From Verrucomicrobiota bacterium (GTDB lineage: Bacteria > Verrucomicrobiota > Verrucomicrobiia > Chthoniobacterales > SZAS-18): a DNA stretch of 47,888 nt. A program made the translations under genes and the position numbers. How positions within the stretch are numbered: the stretch's first letter is position 1; every line of letters starts with the position of its first letter. The notes under the pieces were generated by a model. The model worked only from the letters and a program-made list of their open reading frames with translations. It was not told the origin of the DNA and did not search any database. Below, piece after piece: positions 19,844-27,408 of the stretch. The stretch is from positions 1 to 47,888 of the forward strand of contig JAFAXH010000157.1 of assembly GCA_019241085.1 (NCBI GenBank). The letters run 5' to 3'.

Positions 19844-22363
19844 ATGCCAAACCGCCCTGCCGCCGCTGCCGCGCCCGACGCTGCTTTCCGCTGGGCCGTC
19901 GGCTTGGAAGGCTCGTTCATCCCGCACCTCGGCATCGACCAATACGAATGGACGCAACACGACCGTTGCTGGCGCGAAGACTTCGCGCTCATCGCGCGCG
20001 ACCTCGGCTGCCGGTGGTTGCGTTATCCCCTGCCCTGGCACGAGATCGAGCGGGAGCCGGGCGTTTTTGATTGGAGCTGGGCCGACAAACGCTTCGCGCT
20101 CGCGGACGAACTCGGCCTGCGTCTGATGGTCGATCTCGCGCACTTCGGCACGCCGGCCTGGCTGCCCGACGCCTTCGCGGAACCGGCGTTTCCCGAGGCG
20201 ATTGAGCGCTTCGCACGGGCCTTCGGCCAACGTTTCGCCGGCCGCGCCTGCGTGCCGACGGTCTGCCCGGTCAACGAGCCGCTCATCACCGCGCTCTTTT
20301 GCGGCGATGTCGGGTTGTGGCCGCCGTATGGCCGTGGGCTGGACAATTACATGACCGTGCTCACGCGCATCGGCCAGGGACTTTGCCGCGGCATCCGGGC
20401 GTTGCGCGAAACCATGCCCGGCGTCGAGATCGTCGTGTGCGACGCGCTCGAAGTCGCCATGACGCAGGAGCCGGAGTCGAGCGAAAAAACGAGTCCGTTC
20501 CTGCGCGAATCGCTCGGCGAGGATGTGACGCGCCGGATGCACCGCCGGCACATCGTCACCGACTTGGTGCTCGGCCGCATCGACGACCGGCATCCGTTGC
20601 GACCCTGGCTGCGGCGGCATGGTTTCGCGGAGTTCGATTTGCAATGGTTCGCCCGCAATCGGCAAACCATCGACCTCATCGGACTCGACTATTATCCGCA
20701 CACGGAAGTCGAACTTTACACCACGCCCGAAGGCTACTATCGCCAGCGCGAGCCGGCGCCGGAATTGCGGCTCGGCCTTTACCGCGCGGCGCAGGATTAT
20801 TGGCAACGCTATCGCATTCCGCTCATGCTCACCGAGACGAGCGTGACCGGCGCCGACGCCGACAAGCTCGCGTGGCTGCGGCAAAGCGTGGCAGACGTGC
20901 GCCGGTTGCGCGCCGAAGGTTTTCCGGTCGTCGGCTACACCTGGTGGCCGGCCATCGACCACGTCGATTGGGATGGCGCAATGCTGCACCAGACGGGACA
21001 CGTGCATCCCGTGGGCATTTATCGGCTGGAACGTCAGCCGGATGGTTCGCTCGCCCGGCGCGCGACGTTGCTGCGCGACGCGTATCGCGCGCTAATCGCC
21101 GATGGCGATAACCCGGTCGGCCAACTAAAAGACAATTCCGACCCACCAAGCACAAAAGGCACTGACTCGCGCGCTCCCCATTCGTCATTCGTCAGTCTTC
21201 TGCCGTCCTTCTCCTTCGTCGTCCATTCGCAATACGAATGGATGGAAAACTGGACGCGGCCGCAGCAGATTTTTTCGCGGCTGCAAAAGCGGCATCCCGT
21301 GCTCTACCTCGAGTCGCCACGCTGGACTCACGACGGGCAGCCGGCGCGCACGGCGTTGCGAGCGTTTCCGTTGTTCCCGAATCTCTTTGTGCTCACGCCG
21401 CGGTTGCCCGCCTCGTGGCGTGCAGACGCCGCGCGCGTCGCGGACGAAAGCCGGCGTTTGGTGAGCCAGGCACTCAGCCGCGCGCCGCTCGCGGGACGTT
21501 TCCAGCGACCGGTGCAGTGGTTCTACGATACCTCGGCCGCGCCGGTGTTTGCCGGCTGGGAACCACTCGCCGCGCGGGCCATCGTGTATGATTGCAGCGA
21601 GCAATGGAGCGCGTTTGGGGACGCTCCGCCGGACGTCGCGTCGCACGAATCGGAGTTGCTAAAGATCGCTGACCTCGTTTTTACCCGCGGTGCGCGTTTG
21701 CACGCGGAAAAGTGCGCTGCGGTGCCGGACGCCGCGCGCTGCCGGCTACTGCCCGACGGCGTCGATGCACGCATGTTCATCCACGCCAATGGCCGCAAAA
21801 CCGCCGTGCCGCACGACAGCGATTTCATCAAACATCCCGTGCTGGGCTGCCTAGGCTCGGTGGACGAGCGATTGGACCTCGAACTAATCGCCGCCCTCGC
21901 GGATGCCGATCCGCTTTGGAACCTCGTTTTCATCGGACCCGTGCGCGGTCTGAACCCGGATCACCTGCCGCGCCGGCCCAACATTTTCTGGCTCGGCAAA
22001 CGTCCGTATCATCATCTCGCGGAATATCTCCGCGGCTTCGACGCGTGCCTGTTGCCATACCGTCTGGACGGTGCAATGCCCTGGCACGTTCCAGGGAAGC
22101 TGCCGGAATATCTCATCACCGGCCGGCCCGTGATTTCAACCGCGTTGCCTGAGGTGCGGATCTGTTTTTCTCACGTGGTGGAAATCGCCGACTCTCACGC
22201 GGACTTCGCCACCGCGTGCCGGCGGGTGTTGCAATCGCCCGAACCAAAGCATCGCCGCGCACGCATGCTGGCCGCCGCGCGGCGTCCGTGGCAGCGAGTC
22301 GTCCGCGAGATCGAGGCAGCCTTGGCGGAATTGGTCCGCGATACCGCAACGCGACGCGCTTAA
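19844..22363 (+). CDS. fusion of GH1-like glycosidase and GT-B glycosyltransferase
   Basis: The 839-residue protein joins two domains that normally occur separately. Residues 1-410 form a GH1/clan-A-like barrel (VGLEGSFIPHLGIDQYEWTQ at the start) with the acid/base motif CPVNEPLIT and a nucleophile motif MLTETS. After a Ser/Pro/Asp-rich linker at about 415-450, residues 450-839 form a GT-B glycosyltransferase opening with FVVHSQYEWMENWTRPQQIF and carrying the donor-site-like VPGKLPEYLITGRPVISTAL. This half closely resembles the stand-alone glycosyltransferase at 24362-25546. No signal peptide or membrane helix is visible, so it should be cytosolic. It probably builds a cell-surface glycan; whether the GH1 half is hydrolytic is unknown. 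The ATG at 19844 is chosen for its upstream Shine-Dalgarno. Confidence 0.85.
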   Translation: MPNRPAAAAAPDAAFRWAVGLEGSFIPHLGIDQYEWTQHDRCWREDFALIARDLGCRWLRYPLPWHEIEREPGVFDWSWADKRFALADELGLRLMVDLAHFGTPAWLPDAFAEPAFPEAIERFARAFGQRFAGRACVPTVCPVNEPLITALFCGDVGLWPPYGRGLDNYMTVLTRIGQGLCRGIRALRETMPGVEIVVCDALEVAMTQEPESSEKTSPFLRESLGEDVTRRMHRRHIVTDLVLGRIDDRHPLRPWLRRHGFAEFDLQWFARNRQTIDLIGLDYYPHTEVELYTTPEGYYRQREPAPELRLGLYRAAQDYWQRYRIPLMLTETSVTGADADKLAWLRQSVADVRRLRAEGFPVVGYTWWPAIDHVDWDGAMLHQTGHVHPVGIYRLERQPDGSLARRATLLRDAYRALIADGDNPVGQLKDNSDPPSTKGTDSRAPHSSFVSLLPSFSFVVHSQYEWMENWTRPQQIFSRLQKRHPVLYLESPRWTHDGQPARTALRAFPLFPNLFVLTPRLPASWRADAARVADESRRLVSQALSRAPLAGRFQRPVQWFYDTSAAPVFAGWEPLAARAIVYDCSEQWSAFGDAPPDVASHESELLKIADLVFTRGARLHAEKCAAVPDAARCRLLPDGVDARMFIHANGRKTAVPHDSDFIKHPVLGCLGSVDERLDLELIAALADADPLWNLVFIGPVRGLNPDHLPRRPNIFWLGKRPYHHLAEYLRGFDACLLPYRLDGAMPWHVPGKLPEYLITGRPVISTALPEVRICFSHVVEIADSHADFATACRRVLQSPEPKHRRARMLAAARRPWQRVVREIEAALAELVRDTATRRA

Positions 22364-22375
22364 TCAATAAGCGCG
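22355..22375. terminator. hairpin spanning both stop codons of a convergent pair
   Basis: CGCGCTTA (22355-22362) and TAAGCGCG (22368-22375) form a perfect 8-bp stem with a 5-base loop. The TAA of the plus-strand gene (22361-22363) and the TGA of the minus-strand gene (22364-22366) are adjacent and lie inside it. The position suggests a bidirectional transcription end, although neither side has a clear U-run. Confidence 0.45.
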
Positions 22376-23119
22376 CGACACCTCGCCGGCTTCCATCAAC
22401 TGCTTGAAACGCCAGAGATCGCCGCTCACCTGTTGCTGCGGCTCCTCGCCAAAGAGCTTCGCCACGAGCGCGGCTGCCTTGCCGCCGGGCGGCGCGTAAT
22501 CGAGCGTCACGCGCACCGCCGTCCCCCGCCCCGCGGGCAGCGGCGTGAAGACGACTTCGCCGCGATTGGGCACGTCGCAGTCGTCGCCGACCGAGCGCCA
22601 CGCGATGCGCTGGCCGGGCGCGTCGTCGGTGATTTCGGCGTCCCATTCGACCTTGCGGTCGAGCGGCGCCTTCGCGACCCAATGGCTGCGTTTTTCATCC
22701 AGCACCGTCACCGATTCCAAGTGTTCCATGAAGCTCGGCAGCCGGGCAAAATCGCGCCAGTGCCGATACAGCTCGTCTGCGGATTTGTTGATCGACACGG
22801 TCTTCTGCACGTGCATCGGCAACGCGGGCTTTTCCGCGCCTTCGTCGGCATCGGCTTTCGCCGAATTCGTGCCCAGCACCTGGTAGCCGAAGCAATGTCC
22901 GCTCAAGCCGCGATGAGCGAGCGCGGCACCCGCCACGAGGGAGAAAATTCCGTCCGCTCGCTCGGGTCGCTTCAGCCCGAGGAGCAGTAGAAAAACGCCG
23001 CCGGCCAGCGAGGCATAACGCTCGGCGCGGCTGAGGTTGGTTTCGAGTCCGTCGGCGCCGACCGAATGCTTTGCGGAATCGAGGAAATCGGAAGCAGAAG
23101 AGGAAGTCGAGTTTGCCAT
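22364..23119 (-). CDS. DUF2892-SRPBCC membrane-associated protein
   Basis: The 251-residue protein has two parts. Residues about 25-75 match the DUF2892 pattern, with two short hydrophobic segments (YASLAGGVFLLLLGLKRPER and GIFSLVAGAALAHRGLSGHC). Residues about 100-240 form an SRPBCC/START-like cup beginning VQKTVSINKSADELYRHWRD and containing LPSFMEHLESVTVLDEKRSH, as in polyketide-cyclase/dehydrase-like lipid-binding proteins. This combination is common in bacterial proteins of unknown role, probably lipid or quinone related. It ends directly against the convergent GH1-glycosyltransferase gene and lies 46 bases upstream of glf stop on the same strand side. Confidence 0.82.
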   Translation of the reverse strand: MANSTSSSASDFLDSAKHSVGADGLETNLSRAERYASLAGGVFLLLLGLKRPERADGIFSLVAGAALAHRGLSGHCFGYQVLGTNSAKADADEGAEKPALPMHVQKTVSINKSADELYRHWRDFARLPSFMEHLESVTVLDEKRSHWVAKAPLDRKVEWDAEITDDAPGQRIAWRSVGDDCDVPNRGEVVFTPLPAGRGTAVRVTLDYAPPGGKAAALVAKLFGEEPQQQVSGDLWRFKQLMEAGEVSRAY

Positions 23120-23165
23120 AGCTCTGCATGATTCGGCTACTGACAGAGCCGCGGGTGCGCGATTT

Positions 23166-24341
23166 TCACACGCCGCTCAGCACCGGCGTCGCCGCCCCGG
23201 TTCCGTTGCGCGCACCCGGGGCGTAGGATGGAACCGGCGCAGCCGCAGCCGCTGCTTTTTGAATTTTCTTAAACAACGTCAGCGCGGCACCCACGACCTG
23301 ATCCATGTTGTAATAACGATACGACGCCAGCCGTCCGACGAAATGCACGCCCGGCGTCTCCTCCGCGAGCGCCAGATAACGCCCGTAGAGCGCGCCGTTT
23401 TCCGCCTGCGGAATCGGGTAATACGGATCGCCTTCGGCCTGCGGAAATTCATAGACGATGCTCGTCTTCGCGTGCGTCTGGCCGGTCAGGTATTTGAACT
23501 CCGTGATCCGCGTGTAAGCGTGATCGTTCGGATAATTCACCACCGCCGCCGGCTGATACACCGGCACGTCGTGCGTCTCGTGACCAAACCGCAGACTGCG
23601 ATACGGCAGCTTGCCAAAACGGTGGTCGAAAAATTCGTCGATCGGCCCCGTGTAAATCATCGCCCGATACGGCACGCACTCGCGGATGTCGCGGTAGTCC
23701 GTGTTGAGCATGAGCTTGATGTTCGGATGATCGAGCATGTTCTCGAACATCCGCGTGAATCCATGTCGCGGCATCGACTGGTAGCTGTCGGTGAAATACC
23801 GGTTGTCGCGGTTCGTGCGCGTCGGCACGCGCGCGGTCACGAGCGCATCCAGCTCGCTCGGGTCGAGGCCCCATTGCTTGCGCGTGTAGCCGCGGAAAAA
23901 TTTCTCGTAAAGCTCGCGCCCGACTTTCGACACGACCACATCCTCGCTCGTGCGGATCGACTCGCGTTTTTCCGCCACCGAGGCGAAAAAATCCTCCACC
24001 TGCATCGACGTGAGATTCAATCCGTAGAGCTGGTTGATCGTGTCGAGATTGATCGGCATAGGCACCAGTTGCCCATCGACGCTCGCCAGCACACGATGCT
24101 CATACGCGCGCCACGCGGTGAACTGGCTGAGGTAGTCGAAAATCTCGCGCGAATTGGTGTGAAAAATGTGCGGCCCGTAGCGATGCACGAGCACGCCGGC
24201 GTCGTTGTAATGATCGTAGGCGTTGCCCGCAATGTGATTGCGACGGTCCACCACCAAGACCTTCTTGCCCGCAACCCGCGCGAGCCGTTCCGCCAAGACA
24301 CTGCCGGCATACCCGGCGCCCACGATGAGATAGTCGAACAT
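23166..24341 (-). CDS. glf: UDP-galactopyranose mutase
   Basis: The 391-residue flavoenzyme interconverts UDP-galactopyranose and UDP-galactofuranose in the cytosol, supplying galactofuranose for surface polysaccharides. The N-terminal FAD motif is YLIVGAGYAGSVLAERLA followed by the acidic strand VLVVDRRNHIAGNAYDHY, and HRYGPHIFHTN matches the family. The RGYTRKQWG block and the C-terminal YRYYNMDQVVGAAL complete the signature. A 30-residue Ala/Pro/Gly tail is extra. The ATG at 24341 is preferred over the upstream frame because the FAD motif starts four residues later; a weak AAGGG lies before it. The adjacent glycosyltransferase gene ends before it, 20 bases away on the same strand. Confidence 0.95.
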   Translation of the reverse strand: MFDYLIVGAGYAGSVLAERLARVAGKKVLVVDRRNHIAGNAYDHYNDAGVLVHRYGPHIFHTNSREIFDYLSQFTAWRAYEHRVLASVDGQLVPMPINLDTINQLYGLNLTSMQVEDFFASVAEKRESIRTSEDVVVSKVGRELYEKFFRGYTRKQWGLDPSELDALVTARVPTRTNRDNRYFTDSYQSMPRHGFTRMFENMLDHPNIKLMLNTDYRDIRECVPYRAMIYTGPIDEFFDHRFGKLPYRSLRFGHETHDVPVYQPAAVVNYPNDHAYTRITEFKYLTGQTHAKTSIVYEFPQAEGDPYYPIPQAENGALYGRYLALAEETPGVHFVGRLASYRYYNMDQVVGAALTLFKKIQKAAAAAAPVPSYAPGARNGTGAATPVLSGV

Positions 24342-24361
24342 CGCCCTTGTTCCCTTTGTAA

Positions 24362-25546
24362 TTAAGCCACGCCGCTGACTGAGTCCGCCACGCCAGCCGC
24401 CAGGACTTGCTCGATGTGCCCCGTCATGGCCGCCACAATCGCTTCCCACGAATTGCGCTCCGCTACCTCCAGCCCGCGCTCAATCGCACCGGCATCGGGC
24501 GACTGCGCCGCGCGGTCGCACGCCGCGAGAAATTCCTCGGGTGATGGCGCGATGGTCACCACGTCGCTGAATTGCTCCACGACATCCTCGATCGCCGTGG
24601 AGACAATCGGCCGGCCGGTGGCCATGTATTCGAGCGCCTTGGTGGGATTGATAAATTCCGTCGCCGCGTTGATCGCGAAGGGCATCAGGCACACGTCGAA
24701 GCCGCGCACGTAGTCCGGCAGTTGTTGATAGTCGCGCCCACCGAGCCAGTGCAGGTTCGGCCGTTGCGGCAGGGTCGCCGGATCAATCTTCGTCGTCGGT
24801 CCGAGGATGACCACGCTGCCCTGCGGTTGCGCATCCGCGAGCGCCGCAACGAGGTCATAGTCCATGCGCTCGTCCACCACGCCGAAAAAGCCGAAGACAG
24901 GACCCGGCAGGTGCGCGATGTCCGCCGGCAGAGGCGTCGTTTTGCGGCGCGCGCGGCTGAAATGGCTCACGTCCACGCCGCAGCCGTAGGAGTGCGTGTT
25001 GGCGTTGTAACGGATTTTCTCGCGCCCGATTTTCGGCCCGCCGGCAAACACCACGTCGGCCGCGGCCAGCAGCTCGCGCTCGCGGCGGATCAACTCCTGC
25101 GGCGCGCCGCGGAACTGACTGAGTTGATCCATGCAATCGAACACGATGGCGCGCTCCTTCATGTGCCCCGCGAAGGGCGTTGCGGCCATCGGATCGTAGA
25201 ACCATTGCACCGGCTCGCGAAAGCGCAGACCCAGCGGACCGGCGAGCACTTCCTGCACGAGCCGGCGGCGTTCCTTGTCCACCCACGCGCCGTCGCTCCA
25301 GCGCAGGCTGGGCATCTGCATCCGCAGCACCGTGATGTTAGGAAACTCCGTCACCTCGCGTAGTTCAACCGCTGCCTTTTCCAAGTCCTCGACCGGCGTC
25401 GGACCTTCGACAAAGAGCACCGGATGACCGAGCAACGAAAAGCGGGAAAGAAACTGCTGCGGACGCTGCCAGACCCAATCCCAACCGAGGTGCGAATGCA
25501 CGATGATCGGAAAGCTGGGAAACGTTTGGATGGTCGAATTGGGCAT
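24362..25546 (-). CDS. GT-B glycosyltransferase, paralogue of the fused domain
   Basis: The 394-residue cytosolic enzyme has a GT-B layout. The N-terminal domain opens with PIIVHSHLGWDWVWQRPQQF and contains the QWFYDPMAATPFAGHMKERA block. The C-terminal nucleotide-sugar domain includes INPTKALEYMATGRPIVSTA, the E-x7-E-like loop of GT4-type enzymes. The opening, the QWFYD block, the VFGFFGVVDERMDYDLVAAL segment and the RPNLHWLGGRDYQQLPDYVR segment all have direct counterparts in the fused protein at 19844-22363. It is transcribed just ahead of glf, so a galactofuranose donor is plausible. The ATG at 25546 is chosen from the domain start; no Shine-Dalgarno. Confidence 0.88.
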   Translation of the reverse strand: MPNSTIQTFPSFPIIVHSHLGWDWVWQRPQQFLSRFSLLGHPVLFVEGPTPVEDLEKAAVELREVTEFPNITVLRMQMPSLRWSDGAWVDKERRRLVQEVLAGPLGLRFREPVQWFYDPMAATPFAGHMKERAIVFDCMDQLSQFRGAPQELIRRERELLAAADVVFAGGPKIGREKIRYNANTHSYGCGVDVSHFSRARRKTTPLPADIAHLPGPVFGFFGVVDERMDYDLVAALADAQPQGSVVILGPTTKIDPATLPQRPNLHWLGGRDYQQLPDYVRGFDVCLMPFAINAATEFINPTKALEYMATGRPIVSTAIEDVVEQFSDVVTIAPSPEEFLAACDRAAQSPDAGAIERGLEVAERNSWEAIVAAMTGHIEQVLAAGVADSVSGVA

Positions 25547-25821
25547 AGTGAAAAACGAAAATCTGCGAGCGCTTTCTCCTCGTTTTCTGGCCCGGCGAAG
25601 GTGCCCGGCCATGAGGAAAGCACGCTCCTATACGGCGCTTGCTCTGACGGCGACCTTGTGAATCTCCGCGGGTCAAAAATTTCTCACAAACCCTAAACTT
25701 GATTAGGTTTGCTTCACGCAAACGAACACTGCCCAACTCCGGCCTTTATCCCGAGCAGTTTGCGCAAAAAGGCCAGCCGTCCGAAGCTGATTGCGCGCAA
25801 CGCTTTCAACTCCCCGACCCA
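25547..25821. promoter_or_regulatory. divergent intergenic region between glycosyltransferase and dehydrogenase genes
   Basis: The 275 bases separate two divergent starts and must carry both promoters. An imperfect hairpin is visible where GCGCTTTCTCCTCG near 25571-25584 faces GAGGAAAGCACGC near 25614-25626 around a GGCCCGG/CCGGGCC-like core. The stretch TTGATTAGGTTTGCTTC at 25699-25715 is locally AT-rich, but I cannot assign -35/-10 boxes with confidence. Confidence 0.4.
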
Positions 25822-27267
25822 ATGAAAACCCCTGACATTGCTTCTAAAATTTTCCGCGACCGCTGCTACCTCAACGGCCAATGGATTGGCGGACCGAGCA
25901 CGTTTCCCGTGCGCAATCCCGCGACCGGCGCGGTGCTTGCCAACGTGCCCAATCTCGGCGCGGCGGAAACCCGTCAGGCCATCGCCGCCGCTGCCGCCGC
26001 CTTTCCCGCGTGGGCCGCACAAACGGCGAAAGCCCGCGCGGCGATCCTGCGCCGTTGGTTTGAATTGTTGCTGGAAAATCAAGAAGACCTCGCGCGCTTG
26101 ATGACCGCCGAGCAAGGCAAGCCGCTGGCCGAATCGCGCGGCGAGATTGCTTACGGCGCGAGCTTTATCGAGTGGTTCGCCGAGGAGGCGCGGCGCGCGG
26201 ATGGCGCGGTCATCCCCAGTCCACAAGCGGACAAGCGCATCGTCGTGCTCAAGCAGCCCATCGGCGTCTGCGCCGCCATCACGCCGTGGAATTTTCCCAA
26301 CGCGATGATCACGCGCAAAGTCGCGCCCGCCCTGGCCGCCGGTTGCACGATCCTCATCAAGCCCGCCGAGCAAACGCCGCTGTCCGCCCTGGCCCTCGCC
26401 GCGCTCGCCGAACAAGCCGGTATGCCCCGCGGCGTGCTCAACGTGCTCACCGGCGACGCGGCCGCCATCGGCGGCGAGTTAACCTCCAATCCCGCCGTGC
26501 GCCATCTCAGCTTCACCGGTTCCACCGAGATCGGCCGACTGCTCATGGGACAGTGCGCGCCGACGGTGAAAAAAATTGCGCTCGAACTCGGCGGCAACGC
26601 GCCCTTCATCGTCTTTGACGACGCCGATCTCGACGCCGCCATCGAAGGCGCGATCGCCTCCAAATTTCGCAACGCCGGCCAGACTTGCGTCTGCGCCAAC
26701 CGCATCTTTGCGCAAGCGGGAATTCACGATGCGTTCGTGCAGAAACTCGGCGAAAAAATGCAAGCTTTCCGCATCGGCGACGGCATGGAGGAAGGCGTCG
26801 TCATCGGCCCGCTCATCGACGAAGGCGCGGTGCGCAAAGTCGAGGCGCACATCGCAGACGCCGTGGCGCACGGGGCGCGCGTGACGCTCGGCGGCAAGCG
26901 TCTGCATGGCACGTTCTTCGAGCCGACGCTGCTGACGGGCGCCACGCAGGAAATGCTCGCTGCCCAAGAGGAAACGTTCGGCCCGCTGGCACCGATTTTT
27001 CGTTTTGAAAAGGACGCCGATGCGCTCCGGCTGGCCAATGCGACGGAGTCCGGGTTGGCCGCGTATTTTTACACGCGCGACGTGCGCCGCGCGTGGCGCG
27101 TGGCCGAGGCGTTGGAATACGGGATGGTCGGCATCAACACCGGCATCCTCTCGTGTTGCGAAGCGCCGTTCGGCGGCGTCAAACAATCCGGCATCGGCCG
27201 CGAAGGCTCGCGCTATGGGATCGATGAGTATCTGGAAATGAAGTATCTCAGCTTCGGCGGCGTGTAA
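25822..27267 (+). CDS. gabD: succinate-semialdehyde-type aldehyde dehydrogenase
   Basis: The 481-residue cytosolic NAD(P)-dependent aldehyde dehydrogenase most resembles GabD, which oxidises succinate semialdehyde to succinate. Visible features are ITPWNFPNAMITRKVAPALA, the cofactor-loop FTGSTEIGRLL, the general-base Glu in LELGGNAPFIVFDDADLD, and the catalytic Cys in NAGQTCVCANRIF (the NAGQTC-x-C-x-NR pattern is typical of GabD). The ATG at 25822 (MKTPDIAS) precedes the family N-terminus CYLNGQWIGG; the open frame upstream to 25699 is not family-like. It is convergent with the acyl-CoA carboxylase gene. Glutarate semialdehyde or another aldehyde cannot be excluded as substrate. Confidence 0.9.
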   Translation: MKTPDIASKIFRDRCYLNGQWIGGPSTFPVRNPATGAVLANVPNLGAAETRQAIAAAAAAFPAWAAQTAKARAAILRRWFELLLENQEDLARLMTAEQGKPLAESRGEIAYGASFIEWFAEEARRADGAVIPSPQADKRIVVLKQPIGVCAAITPWNFPNAMITRKVAPALAAGCTILIKPAEQTPLSALALAALAEQAGMPRGVLNVLTGDAAAIGGELTSNPAVRHLSFTGSTEIGRLLMGQCAPTVKKIALELGGNAPFIVFDDADLDAAIEGAIASKFRNAGQTCVCANRIFAQAGIHDAFVQKLGEKMQAFRIGDGMEEGVVIGPLIDEGAVRKVEAHIADAVAHGARVTLGGKRLHGTFFEPTLLTGATQEMLAAQEETFGPLAPIFRFEKDADALRLANATESGLAAYFYTRDVRRAWRVAEALEYGMVGINTGILSCCEAPFGGVKQSGIGREGSRYGIDEYLEMKYLSFGGV

Positions 27268-27282
27268 TCCGAAAAACTTAAT

Positions 27283-27381
27283 CTTAATCGTAATCCTAAT
27301 TTTAATCTCTGCCGCCGGAGGCAAGCGCACCGCGTCGCGAGCACAGAAAAGACTAAGATTAAGATTAGGATTACGATTAAG
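27283..27381. repeat. intergenic hairpin D, arms of six-base yyTAAT units
   Basis: Bases 27283-27308 pair with 27356-27381 with 25 of 26 positions matched, around a 47-base loop. Each arm is a degenerate tandem of a hexamer (CTTAAT, CGTAAT, CCTAAT, TTTAAT), and the left side has one extra unit at 27277-27282. It fills the gap between two convergent genes and could act as a bidirectional terminator. Confidence 0.88.
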
Positions 27382-27408
27382 CTAAAAAGACTGAGCGAGA
27401 GCAGGCGA

